A stretch of 64,000 bases of DNA from Cyclina sinensis (GCA_012932295.1 JAAONU010000016.1:19373530-19437529); one strand, 5' to 3'; counted from the first letter of the stretch, positions 21,669 through 32,792 are shown. Numbers and translations: made by a program. The notes: generated by a model from the sequence alone, not told the origin.

Positions 21669-24457
21669 ATGAACGGATTAAACAATTCAAGTCGTCTGGA
21701 TTTTCAGCCTTCCGAATTCGAGAATGTGACAGCATTTCATTCCTCTCGATGGCACGAGCTTTTATCAGCAGTTTGGCTGTGCGTCGTATTCGTCGGTGGC
21801 GTTCTTTTGAACGGTTTTACTTTGCTAGTTTTCTTCAGGAACAAGAAGCTTATTACAGGAAGTAATATTTACATAATTGCTTTGCTGTTCAATAACTTAA
21901 CACTGTGTAGTCTTTCGACAGGAATGCCTGTGGTTGCAGAATTCAGCGGGCACTGGTTTCGGTTGATGAATATTGGTGCCTGTGTAACAGAGGCTTTTAT
22001 AGTTTACTTGTTCGGGCTGGCCTCACTGTTTGTGCTCGTTGCCATAGCAATTTCAAGATACGTCGCCATAACAGGTTCGTCACTTACCGCCAACGGTAAC
22101 AAAGTACACGCCATTTCTGCGGTCGCCGTTTGCGAGTTTCTCGCACTAGTATTTGCTGTTGCGCCACTAATAGGATGGGGGTCGTACGGCCTGGAGGCCC
22201 ATGGCACCTCGTGTGGACTCGAATGGAGGGACAGAAGCGGAAGTGCTTACTCATACTTAATTACAATCACGATAGCTTGCTTCGTCCTTCCTGTGGTAAT
22301 CATCATGTACTGTTACATCAGAATCTATCAAAGCGTATGTATAACTGTTTCGTTTTCAATCCTACACCCATGAAATAAATACTGTATTTCTGTATTACCG
22401 ATTCTGGTTATGCATGGAATTTAGAGTCATTAATTTGTCAGTTTCTAGGGTAAAGATTAGCTTTAATGAAATTGTCCGCGGCCGATAACAAAGCATGTAT
22501 TCCTAAGGCCGTTTTAGATTACTGCAATATATATACCAGTAGCTACAGCTTTTTGCATATATTAAAAGGTACATTCTATATTTTAAGCTTAGGAAATGTT
22601 ACTTAGAGACACATTTCTTTTAGTTTCCTTGCGATTGTTTCTCTTTGAGTTAATTCTAATTACTAGCCACCTAACATGTGTGTACTAGTATATAACTTTG
22701 CCATACCGTTGGAGACTTTATTGCATGGCAATACCGTATTTCCTTATTTACTTTTTCAATACAATTCTACTAACTGTACTTGTGACGCATGAAAACTTTG
22801 GAATTGCTATTTACATTCATTTATTGTAGGCATTTGTTTCTTGTTGTACATTCAGGAATGTAAAACTTTCATCAAGGGTCTCGGTTTTGGCACTACATTT
22901 GATAAATTAGACAGAAATTTGAAAACTGAGGACATTCTACTAAGACGTTAATACATAGATTGCATCAAAAATCTATGAATGCATGACCATTTTTTCTGAA
23001 CTAGCATTCTTTACAGATAATTTCTTTTAAAGGTCCGCAGTTCACCCAGAATCCGTGTAGCTGTGGCGACTGGACAGCCATCAAGAGACCAAAAGGAGAA
23101 AAATCTACTAAGGATAAGCATTGCTTTTGTCCGTAAGTCTGTGTGTTTTTTAAACTTTATTATCGATAGTTTTGTTCAATAACAATTATTTTATATATTA
23201 ATTTCAATCCTGTAATGCAATAGCCCAAACTTCGATATTGAGAAATTACTAGTACTTTTGCCAACAAATTAATCTGTTATATATTTCATTACCACAGTTT
23301 ATATTTTTAGGTGAAAATGCAAATTTAAAGACATTGCTCATTTCAAGGTAATGTTGCTTATTAAGCGTGGCCCACACTGTTTCGGGAAAGCATTAGTTTC
23401 CTTTATCTGATGAATTTCATTTTTGAACACGTATTCCTTTTGTTTGTTTCCAGTAACATTTCTGTTGTCGTGGACACCCTACGCTCTGGTTTCATTTTAC
23501 ATTGTCTATGGAAAGCCGGAACGCCTTAATCCTATGCTCTCCCGTAGCGCTGCACTAATTGCTAAGTCACAGGTGCTATGGAATCCGATTATTTACTTTT
23601 TAATTGCCAAACACTTTAGAAGAGAGGCAATTAACACGTTCCCCTGTAAATTTAAGGCGTCAGTTGGTACCGAAATGGTCTCGGTTATATGGAACACGCA
23701 GACTGCTCGGATTACGCGGATAGATCACACAACACAGATTATCAGGTCAGACTCTTCCAAACAGGAAGAAACCTTTACCACATCCGGAAAAGGAATGAAA
23801 ATTACAGATGATGAACACATTTCATCGAAGAAGCTGGAACACTTCAGAAACAGATATAAAGAAACCCCACAAACCATCGCAACTTCCGAAAATTCCCATT
23901 TGTCAACTTTCGTTACGGAATACTCCAAAAAGACTGATTTGTCAAACACGGAAATAAAACAGTCTGAAAACACCTCTTCGTCAAATATGGAACACACTGA
24001 AATTATCCACCCGTCTGAAACGACTACGGAACATGCAGAAAGCAGTCGTTGTTCAGAAAAGGTAATTACACACTCTGACAACTTTCAAACGCCAAGACTT
24101 GTAAAGGTACACTCTGAAAACATCAGCACTACAGAAATAATAAAAGAACAATCGGGAAACATACATTCATCTCAATGGGTGACGGGAAACTTTGATGACA
24201 TCCACACTTCAGAGAAGGTAATGCAGCGCCTTGGTAACACATTGAAATCAGAAAAAGAAATGGTCCAATCAGACAACGTCTCTTATCACATGCCATCTAA
24301 CATCATAGACAATGAACAAAACATCCAAGATTCTGGCAGCAATTTAGAGGAATTCCCGGAACCAAAACTGCCTTTCTCCAAATGTCCCAACCTGTCTGTG
24401 GAGTATTGCCAGGTGTTGACTGATGCGAACAAATTAAGTCCCATTGATTGTAGCTGA
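21669..24457 (+). CDS. Opsin-like seven-helix receptor, copy B, intact
   Basis: Exons 21669-22334, 23033-23132 and 23454-24457 (GT-AG, phases agree) encode 589 residues of a retinal-binding GPCR of the plasma membrane. TM1 has LLNG. TM3 has Cys105, Glu108 and Ser129-Arg130-Tyr131 in place of DRY. Loop 2 has Glu176 six residues before Cys182, the rhodopsin Glu181/Cys187 spacing. TM6 has SWTPY (261-265). TM7 has Lys293 six residues before NPIIY, the Schiff-base lysine position. Cys105 to Arg130 spacing equals bovine rhodopsin Cys110 to Arg135, so Glu108 sits at position 113. The GTSCGLEW loop and the KSQVLWNPIIY context lean toward group-4 opsins (neuropsin/peropsin/RGR), but the subtype is unsure. 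N-glycosylation sites occur before TM1. The tail (about 285 residues) is Ser/Thr/Glu-rich with repeats. AATAAA at 24935-24940 is a possible poly(A) signal. G-protein coupling cannot be read from sequence. Confidence 0.88.
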
Positions 24458-24558
24458 TTTGATGCTGAAGTAATGTGTATTTGTGATACTTCAGAATTAC
24501 AGTGCCGAAAAAGAACCCACAAACAAATCAGCGTTTATTCGTAAGATGACTGATTCAG

Positions 24559-24717
24559 CAGCTGTACAACAATGAAGTCGGCAAGTTTAGACGTTGATCA
24601 TCAGCTCAGCAGCTGTACAACAATGAAGTCGGCAAGTTTAGACGTTGATCATCAGCTCAGCAGCTGTACAACAATGAAGTCGGCAAGTTTAGACGTTGAT
24701 CATCAGCTCAGCAGCTG
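24559..24717. repeat. Three exact 51-bp tandem repeats
   Basis: Units start at 24559, 24610 and 24661 with CAGCTGTACAACAATGAAG, and are identical as far as I can see. They lie about 100 bp after the opsin B stop, within its probable 3' untranslated region, and end in a G/T homopolymer-rich stretch (24737-24762). Confidence 0.9.
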
Positions 24718-24762
24718 AAGAAATACATTTTCAACGCTTTTTTTTTTTTGGGGGGGGGGTTT

Positions 24763-26529
24763 CAATCGGATTTGTCGTTTGAAGAAAAAAAGAAACACTT
24801 GCTTTATTTTCATCATTATTTGTTTCAACAGAAATCAAAATAAAATAATAGCTTTGACCGGCTTTTAAGAAATGGTAGTTGAAATTGTATTTGTAGCAAT
24901 TAAAGTTTAATCAGCTTTTGTAGATATGTTTTTTAATAAATTGTTGTTGTAAGAAGCGTTAGTATCATATGGTGTTTTGTTTATCTTATATGTTAATACA
25001 TTTACTGTAAATAACACGATTTGTTAAGTGATTCATTTTAACTTGAGAATATTGACTGTCACAGTTATCGGACAAGAAAAATAACAAGCCACAATTTACT
25101 CGCAGTTTGACTTAGTTCTGTTAATAACTCTTTCACACTGTTTTAAAAGGTAACAGTTTCTAAGGTTCCTACACCGTATGCGGCGTCAGTATGTAGTTCT
25201 GATCCAGTTCGCACGCCATATTTTGCCAATAAAAACGTGAAAAACGCATATCGGGGAAAAACTCAGTCCAGTGAACTTAATCATCGCAGGTCATCCGGTG
25301 ACGCCTATTCACTTTTAACATCATAATCAGTAAAGCATCCGGAATCCGAAGGGACTGAGATTGTAAACAAATGGTTTGTGACTTAGCGAAAGAGACGGAC
25401 TGTCTTGTATGGACAGAAAATGTCTAAAGAGTCTTAGAGCAATGTAGCAAAAGAAAGCATAGCTTTTGTTTGTACTTACTATTCGGGGTTGTCACTGAAG
25501 ACAATATCACGTGACTTCTCAATCATACGTGTACATTCTATACATCTAGTTACATTAGGCGGCCTATTTTTTTACCATTCTTTCACTGTTTAAATGTAGA
25601 GCCTCTTATGTTTTTTTTTCGACATCAAAGTTTTGCTATTCTTCAATTCCGCAACCTTCACCTACTTTCAAAGTGAACTCGTCACAAAGACTTCGAATCG
25701 TAACTACTCGGCTATCTCCGACTCATCGGCGACTCATGAACTAGAAGGTTTCATTTTACAGTCACTTTGGCACGGTATACTTACTGTAAATCGATTCATT
25801 CAACTCATAGCGTACTACGTGTTAACGTAAACACACTTAATCGCTAATAAAATTTCACAGTAGGAGGTATTTTTGTGCGAAGAACGGTTAAAATTACTTA
25901 GCGAATAGATTTATTGCGTAAGTTGCCAAGGAATAAATTAACTTTTATCCTAACCATCTTGGATTACTTAGTAATTAACTGAAAAAAGAGATCGCAGAAG
26001 TATTTGTAAAAGAACAAACAAGGTTGAAATGAAATTCAATGACATCTACTCTTCCGTAAGGATTCTTTTAAGATATTTTATTTAGTCTCTTTAAATATTA
26101 GTAATATTCAGGTGTCGAAATCTTAAAGCATTTGGCAAATAATTTTCAAAGCGAACTTGGATGATAAATTACTCCTGTTATTAACATTTTAATAATATAC
26201 TATATCAATACTTCAAATGTCAACAAAAAAATTACTTCCAAAATGTTTTCCTCAAATGTTTATTTTGTTCATATTTAGAAAAGAGGAATTGCACACATAG
26301 TCATACTTAAAAAAGGAAAATAAATAAAAATGAAAAATATAAAAGAAATTAAAATAGAATAAAATATTACACTGGAAACTTAAACTTGCACGAGATGCAC
26401 ATGAACACGGAGACAGCGAAATTGATTTTGATTCAGGATTATTGGAAAACACCACAGCCAAAGTTCGATTATACCATTTATGAAAATTACTTTTAATTCT
26501 GGATAATAACGTTTCTTCTTTACACAAAG
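24763..26529. other. Intergenic, nothing recognised
   Basis: AT-rich DNA after the opsin B 3' region. I found no gene or clear repeat here. A short open frame at 25633-25830 shows no domain. Confidence 0.4.
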
Positions 26530-27366
26530 AACTTTGTGGCTATTTATACTTTGCGGAACGGAACGAAACGGAACGGAACAAACATTGAGGCACCACACGG
26601 GGCACAGCAATTTTTTTACTAATATTTAAATATATTAAATAAAAATAATGAAATATTGAAACTGCCTAGCGAACAGTCGATCTAGGGCTTTTTCGAACTG
26701 AACCATCTGAATACCCACTTCCAAATGGAAATTATTTATATAAAAATCTTCGGGACTGCAAACAGTTGTTCCGTTTCGTTCCGCAAAGTATAAATATCCC
26801 ATAGAATAATTATATTCTACGGAACGGAACGGAACAAGATTTATTTTTTCTTGTCAATGGAATTTTTCATCCTGGTATATTACAGGTACATGAATTTATT
26901 ACATGCAACCTGTTTTAAAAAAACTATGTTCTTGGCTTATTCAATATAGGAAATCCTATCGCCATAAAATTTATATATTTAAATATTTTGCACTTGTTGC
27001 AGTAATTTAATATTTATTATTCATATAAACTGACGAATGAAAAAAAATGAGTGGACAATCTAAATATTTTTTGGCGATATCAGGACCTCTTTAATATGTA
27101 TCGAATGGCCGTCATATCCAGTACACTCATTTTGTATTATATAAAATTCTAAAAAAATATTAATAATCATCGTAAACAAATTAAATTTGAAAACATGCTT
27201 GCCATATATAAATTGATATTACATGCACTAATAAAGCTGAAATATTACTATTACAGTCAGCATTGTGTACAAACCATGTCTTCAACTCTATTTATTGTGA
27301 TTCCGTTTCGTTCCGCAAAGTATAAATATCCCCTAGCATTACGATAATTATATAAGTTTCCAACCC

Positions 27367-27626
27367 GCCCGCTTAGATCAATAGGTAGGAGCGTCGGTGT
27401 CTAAGTTCGATCCTTGGGCGGGCAATGTTCTCCGTGCCGATTTGATAAGACATTTAGTCTGACATCATTTGTCCTCCACCTCTGATTCATGTGGGGAAGT
27501 TGGCAGTTACTTGTGGAGAACAGGTAAGTACGGGTCCAGAATCCAGGAACACTGTTTAGGTTAACTGCCCATCGTTACATAACTGAAATACTGTTGAAAA
27601 CGGTGTTAGACCCCAAACGAACAAAG
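27367..27626 (+). mobile_element. tRNA-headed SINE, near full length
   Basis: The head GCCCGCTTAGATCAATAGG contains an A box. A B box (AAGTTCGATCC) follows near 27405, and the head closes with GGGCGGGC, complementary to its start. The body runs to 'acggtgttagaccccaaacg' plus 'aacaaag'. The layout is that of tRNA-derived SINEs widespread in molluscs; the family name cannot be assigned without a search. It sits in the loop of the foldback element at 26538-28994. Confidence 0.75.
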
Positions 27627-28017
27627 ATAGTTTCCACATTTCTGTATTTGATTTATATGTTGTGACTTCTAAAAGTGACGAGTCTTCATTAGCAGGATAG
27701 GTAGCCTGCGATTTTGTTTATGCATCATGAATGATTATTTATATGTGAAGTTTATACAAGCATTATAAAGGAGGAAATGGGTACTGAATAACAAATCTCG
27801 TTCCGTTCCGTTCCGCTAAATATCATTATGCTAGCGGATATTTATACTTTGCGGAACGAAACGGAATCACAATAAATAGTGTTGAAGACATGGTTTGTAC
27901 ACAATGCTGACTGTAATAGTGATATTTCAGCTTTATTAGTGCATGCACATTCAAATTATATGGCAAACATGTTTTTAAATTGAATTTGTTTACGATAATT
28001 ATATAAGTTTCCAACCC

Positions 28018-28160
28018 GCCCGCTTAGATCAATAGGTAGGAGCGTCGGTGTCTAAGTTCGATCCTTGGGCGGGCAATGTTCTCCGTGCCGATTTGATAAG
28101 ACATTTAGTCTGACATCATTTGTCCTCCACCTCTGATTCATGTAGGGAAGTTGGCAGCTA
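28018..28160 (+). mobile_element. Truncated second copy of the same SINE
   Basis: This repeats the SINE head and first half, and stops at 'gggaagttggcagcta'. The 24 bases before it ('gataattatataagtttcc') also precede the full copy at 27367. The two therefore arose by a local duplication of SINE plus flank, not by two insertions. Confidence 0.75.
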
Positions 28161-29002
28161 CAAATCTTGTTCCGTTCCGTTCCGCTAAATATCATTATCT
28201 TAGGGGATATTTATACTTTGCGGAACGAAACGGAATCAGAATAAATAGAGTTGAAGAAATGGTTTGTACACAATGCTGACTGTAATAGTAATATTTCAGC
28301 TTTATTAGTGCATGTAATATCAATTTATATATGGCAAGCATGTTTTCAAATTTAATTTGTTTACGATGATTATTAATATTTTTTAGAATTTTATATAATA
28401 CAAAATGAGTGTACTGGATATGACGGCCATTCGATACATATTAAAGAGGTCCTGATATCGCCAAAAAATATTTAGATTGTCCACTCATTTTTTTTTTCAT
28501 TCGTCAGTTTATATGAATAATAGATATTAAATTACTGCAACAAGTGCAAAATATTTAAATATATAAATTTTATGGCGATAGGATTTCCTAAATTGAATAA
28601 GCCAAGAACATATTTTAAAACAGGTTGCATGTAATAAATTCATGTACCTGTAATATACCAGGATGAAAAATTCCATTGACAAGAAAAAATAAATCTTGTT
28701 CCGTTCCGTTCCGTAGAATATAATTATTCTATGGGATATTTATACTTTGCGGAACGAAACGGAACAACTGTTTGCAGTCCCGAAGATTTTTATATAAATA
28801 ATGTCCATTTAGAAGTGGGTATTCAGATGGTTCAGTTCGAAAAAGCCCTAGATCGACTGTTCGCTAGGCAGTTTCAATATTTCATTATTTTTATTTAATA
28901 TATTTACATATTAGTAAAAAATTGCTGTGCCCCGTGTGGTGCCTCAATGTTTGTTCCGTTCCGTTTCGTTCCGTTCCGCAAAGTATAAATAGCCAACTTT
29001 GT

Positions 29003-29389
29003 GAGCTATTAGAGGTGTTATCGTCTGCAAGATAATGAACGGTAAAAATTTCAAGAAATTACCTGGAAAAAACGCAATTTGTCGTTTGGTCTTGAATATT
29101 TAAACAATTTTCTGACAGGTTTGTTTCATTCTTTTATAAGTCATTTAAATTTCTATTTCTTGCTAAAGTCTTAATGGATTATCACATGATTAACATTAAT
29201 ACTTTTCAATGCCCCGAGAAGCTTTTTAGTTATAGCGACCTCTAGAAACCAGTACTTGCCTGTCGAGGGAATAAATGCACTAAACGATGAACTTTTGTCT
29301 CACATCTGTTTCAGAGAAGACAATCAAATTTGTTTATCATACGAGCATCCACATGGAGTACTTCCATTAAGGTTTATTTCTTACAGTAC
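29003..29389. other. Intergenic, nothing recognised
   Basis: The sequence between the foldback element and the helicase-like fragment shows no gene. Confidence 0.4.
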
Positions 29390-29645
29390 GGGTGTCATTT
29401 TTGTCTTGAATTAAAAGAAAGACAGACAACAGCTGTCAAATCGATCATGGATGGTGTTGATACATTTCTTGTTCTCCCAACTGGCCATTGAAAGACAAAC
29501 ATATATGCGCCTTTGCTATTATTGCGTCAGTTCTCGTTATTTCACCTCTTCAGTCATTATGGTAGACCGAGTTGCAAAGCTAGGACGGGAATACATAGAG
29601 TCCAACGTTTTCAGAACGATAAGACAGTTGCTCAGGCAGTAGCAG
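29390..29645 (+). pseudogene. RecQ-like DNA helicase fragment, broken
   Basis: From 29408 one frame reads ELKERQTTAVKSIMDGVDTF then LVLPTGH, a stop, and KTNIYA. This fits the Q-motif and Walker A region of RecQ-family helicases (…LPTGYGKS-IY…), with the lysine motif broken by a stop. After a frameshift, SVIMVDRVAKLGREYIES resembles the following helicase Ia segment (LMVDQVAKL). The rest of the helicase is not visible. It is probably a relic of a repeat-associated or transposon-borne helicase. Confidence 0.5.
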
Positions 29646-30653
29646 AAGACTGATATTCATTGTTTCCACGTCTTCTAAAGATGCTTTAACGACAGGACTT
29701 TGGTGCTTTTTCCTTTACATCAGGAGCGTTCCACGATTGACTGAAGGTTGTTGCTAAAGAAAACACACTCAATAACAAAATGGTAAGGTTTTAGCACACT
29801 TAAGTTTCGGTTACATACATTCATGTTAATAAGTTAACGATGGTCACATAAAAAAGTTCACAAGGCATGCTTGTATCCAGGGGACACTAAATTTTGGTGA
29901 CGCTTACCTTAAAGCGAAATTAAAGCAGTTAAATACATATGATTCAAAATGCGTTGCTATAACTTCATAACATAGAAAAGGTCATTATGTCAAGGTCAGC
30001 CAAGGTCAAGGTTGAAAACTGTATTAAAACTGTGTTTTAAAATTCTTTGCTGTAGCTTCAAAAACGGGAAAGTCAGAGAGTGAAGAGCTATGTCAGCAAA
30101 AGACAATAAAGACGGTTTCTGCAGCATTCTTTTACACAGACAAAACAATAGTACTTGTTTAAATGAAAATATATACAGGAATTTTAGCATATGGGCTTAC
30201 AGTTCACTCAGGATAGTTCATACCCATATTTAATTGCAGACTTACAAAAGCAAGAAGACTGTAAAATAATGTCAACTCACCAAGAACTCACATTTTTCTC
30301 ATAGAAGAAAATATTGACGTCAACCTGATATTTCTCCGGATTTTATTGAGCGGAGGAAATGCATAGTTTACTTATTGTGACGTCAATAATTTTCCCCAAA
30401 ACTTAGTATTTGATGACGTCATTTGAGAGAAACATTTTCCATTATACGTTGTTCATTTGACGTTTCGTGGAGAGTTTAATATTATATTTTGACATCAGAA
30501 ATTCTTTTTATCTCTAGTTTTTCTAACATGTTCCTGTAATTTTCTAAAGAAGAACTGATTTCAGCAGTATTTATATTCAAAGAGTTTGAAATAATGTGGT
30601 TTTATAATTTGCAAAAAAAAAACAACAACAAAAAACAACAACAAAAATCCATC

Positions 30654-30655
<2 letters not shown>
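29646..30655. other. Intergenic; contains three CRE-like palindromes
   Basis: No gene is recognised. Three perfect TGACGTCA palindromes lie at 30315-30322, 30378-30385 and 30414-30421 (see findings). A GGTCAAGGTC-type repeat scrap is at about 29985-30010. Confidence 0.4.

Positions 30656-30698
<43 letters not shown>
30656..30698. repeat. (GA)n microsatellite
   Basis: An uninterrupted run of about 21 GA dinucleotides, preceded by an A/CAA-rich stretch. Confidence 0.95.
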
Positions 30699-30700
<2 letters not shown>

Positions 30701-30844
30701 ACAAAACATAAAAAACATGCGAGTATAAGTAAGTAAAAATTAAAAGGTGAGACAAGTACAAACTGCACATTTTCATGTATTATCTGTTTTTGAAGTTCCC
30801 ATTTGAGTTTATTTTTCGTCGGTACCGGTTTCCTATATAACTGA

Positions 30845-31087
30845 TGGCCCTTGAAGTTTGTAAATATTTCAGGTTGTGTGGAGTAGTGAAAGGTAGAGAA
30901 AGCTTCCGATTCCGGAGACACCACTGGTTCTTTTACATGTTGAGTGTATTGCAGCGATACATTGGACCTCGGTTTAATATCTCATCCGAAAGACAATTAG
31001 TTGTGTTCGTGTTCGTGGAGGAGCGGGGGATCGAACTCGCGACCCCTGGATTTTGCTCAGGGCATTACCACTGGACCACAGAACCGC
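30845..31087 (-). mobile_element. tRNA-derived SINE, minus strand
   Basis: Read on the minus strand from 31087, it begins GCGGTTCTGTGGTCCAGTGG (A box TGGTCCAGTGG) and has B box GAGTTCGATCC near 31030, followed by a body with TTTCGGATGAGATATTAAAC. The acceptor-stem halves do not pair well and the anticodon arm is not tRNA-like. It is therefore a SINE or tRNA relic, not a working tRNA. Confidence 0.6.
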
Positions 31088-31499
31088 ATCTTTTTGGTCA
31101 ATCAATGTGTCGGAAAAGTCTTTCGGATCCAAACACTTAGAATTCCATATATAGATTAAACATGAAAATGTGCGGTTTATTTCTTAAATATTTCCCTTTG
31201 CGCTTAATTAATAAAAAAGCTTAGCTTTTAAGTGATGAATTTTGGCTAAAACTTACAGCTGTTTGTCTTTGTAACACAACACGACATAAATTTTGGTATA
31301 AAAAAACAATGGAATAACTTATCAAATAGAATTCATCCAAATGCATTTTACAGACTCCAAAACAACATACATAATGTATAAATACCAGATATATGTTGTG
31401 TAGAAACGTATAGAGTAATATTTATTCTTTAGAACGAAGATTCTGCAGAAATCTGTATGGAGACACCAGGTTCATACCAGCGTTTGTCTCTGTCAATGA

Positions 31500-32582
31500 T
31501 TCTGCCTTATTCCTATAGAGCTGCATTAATTTAGGTGTGGTATCGCACCTTTAAAACTTGAGACAGGAAGGTACGAAGGGTTGCCCGAACATCAACACCT
31601 TTGTCCATTTGGATGTGGTAAAATTGAAACAGAATTACATGTACTCTTGGAATGCCCGCTATATATTTGCGAAAGAAATATACTCTTACAAAAATCTAAT
31701 CATTTGATTGGAAATTTTTGTAACCTACCAAATACTGAAAAGTTTAAAATATTTTCACCTATCCAGAGTTAATTAGATGTATCGCAAAAACCTGTTATAA
31801 TATACTTAGACGCAGAAATAATGAATTATATACAAAGAGTTTAATTTCGGTAAGGTAAGCATTTATGTGTCTCCTTTGATGCAAGTAATCATTGCAGTAT
31901 AGAAAAATATGCAAGTATGTCTCATTAGTTTTAAGTAATACATTTTTTTATAATACAGAGTTGTTGGCTAATAGCTTCATTACCAGTTTGATTGTGATGA
32001 TACATGATCTTTTTAGGTCTTCCATAACTATTTCCTAGATTAATAAAACTTATTACCCAGTAAATTTAAGTTAACTCTATGCCGTTAGGTCAATGATAAG
32101 CAAACATCTCTTGCTTACATGTTACTTATATTTCTTTCAGAATGGTCATATAGTTTTAAGAAATAGAACCCTTATTTTATCTTGCAAATAAATACTGTCT
32201 TTAATAACATATAAGTACTATTAATGTAGTTCAGATAACCATTACTAATCAGTTCACTTTTGATCTCATCAAAGGTGATATATGATTTCTTAAGGCATTT
32301 TTATACTGCGCATTAGTGCCTCAGTTTCCATTTCAGTTTCTTAGATATTGGTCTTTATTTTATGGAAGATTTTATACATAGATTAGTAACGGTAATCTGA
32401 CTTTTAAAATGTAAATAGTATAATGTGCTGTTAGTGCAATGTTTGTATCAAAACTGTGATAGTCTCATATAATGCTTAAAAAGAGTGGCGAGTTACATGT
32501 ATGTTAGGTTTTATTGATCATGTATTTTATATATGTGTACATGTAATGGATGAGACTTATAATAAACTAATAAACTAAACTA
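31500..32582 (+). mobile_element. LINE 3' remnant (end of reverse-transcriptase ORF plus tail)
   Basis: From about 31540 the frame reads CGIAPLKLETGRYEGL, then a zinc-knuckle-like CPFGCGKIE…H…LLECPLY. This is the motif found at the C-terminal end of many non-LTR ORF2 proteins. A stop (taa at about 31769) interrupts a further LIRCIAKTCYNILRRRNN segment. The non-coding tail ends at 32558-32582 with AATAAACTAATAAACTAAAC, a simple-repeat end typical of LINEs. The polymerase core itself is absent, so this is a 5'-truncated dead copy. Confidence 0.6.
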
Positions 32583-32792
32583 ATGAACCAGTCAATAGTG
32601 TGAAAGCGTGAAATGACGAAAAGATTGGACGTGCTAATGAAAACATGACTTGCTTTTATTTTTTACACCTAGAGTATTTTATTACATTACATTTGTTATG
32701 TTGCACACCTGGAAAAAATACTGACAGAGATTGTTTCTGAAACCAGATACAGCCATAACACGTTTACCTAGAAATAGGTGGGATAAAACATG

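Larger units (their letters stand above)
26538..28994. mobile_element. 2.46-kb foldback transposon with 8-bp target duplication
   Basis: The left end GGCTATTTATACTTTGCGG is repeated inverted at the right end (finishing 28994). Both ends are flanked by AACTTTGT (26530-26537 and 28995-29002), an 8-bp target-site duplication. The arms (26538 to about 27335, and about 28205-28994) are near-perfect inverted copies of roughly 790 bp. GGAACG/CGTTCC-type short repeats lie at the termini and again at internal points (about 26780-26845, 27797-27870, 28165-28235, 28695-28765). The centre carries one full and one partial SINE. No transposase is present. An 8-bp duplication is typical of hAT-type insertion, but the class is not proven. 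Confidence 0.8.

Noticed and set aside
31020..31087. Possible functional tRNA on the minus strand
   Set aside because: A and B boxes are present, but the acceptor halves do not pair and the anticodon arm is wrong. Sequence continues as a SINE body.
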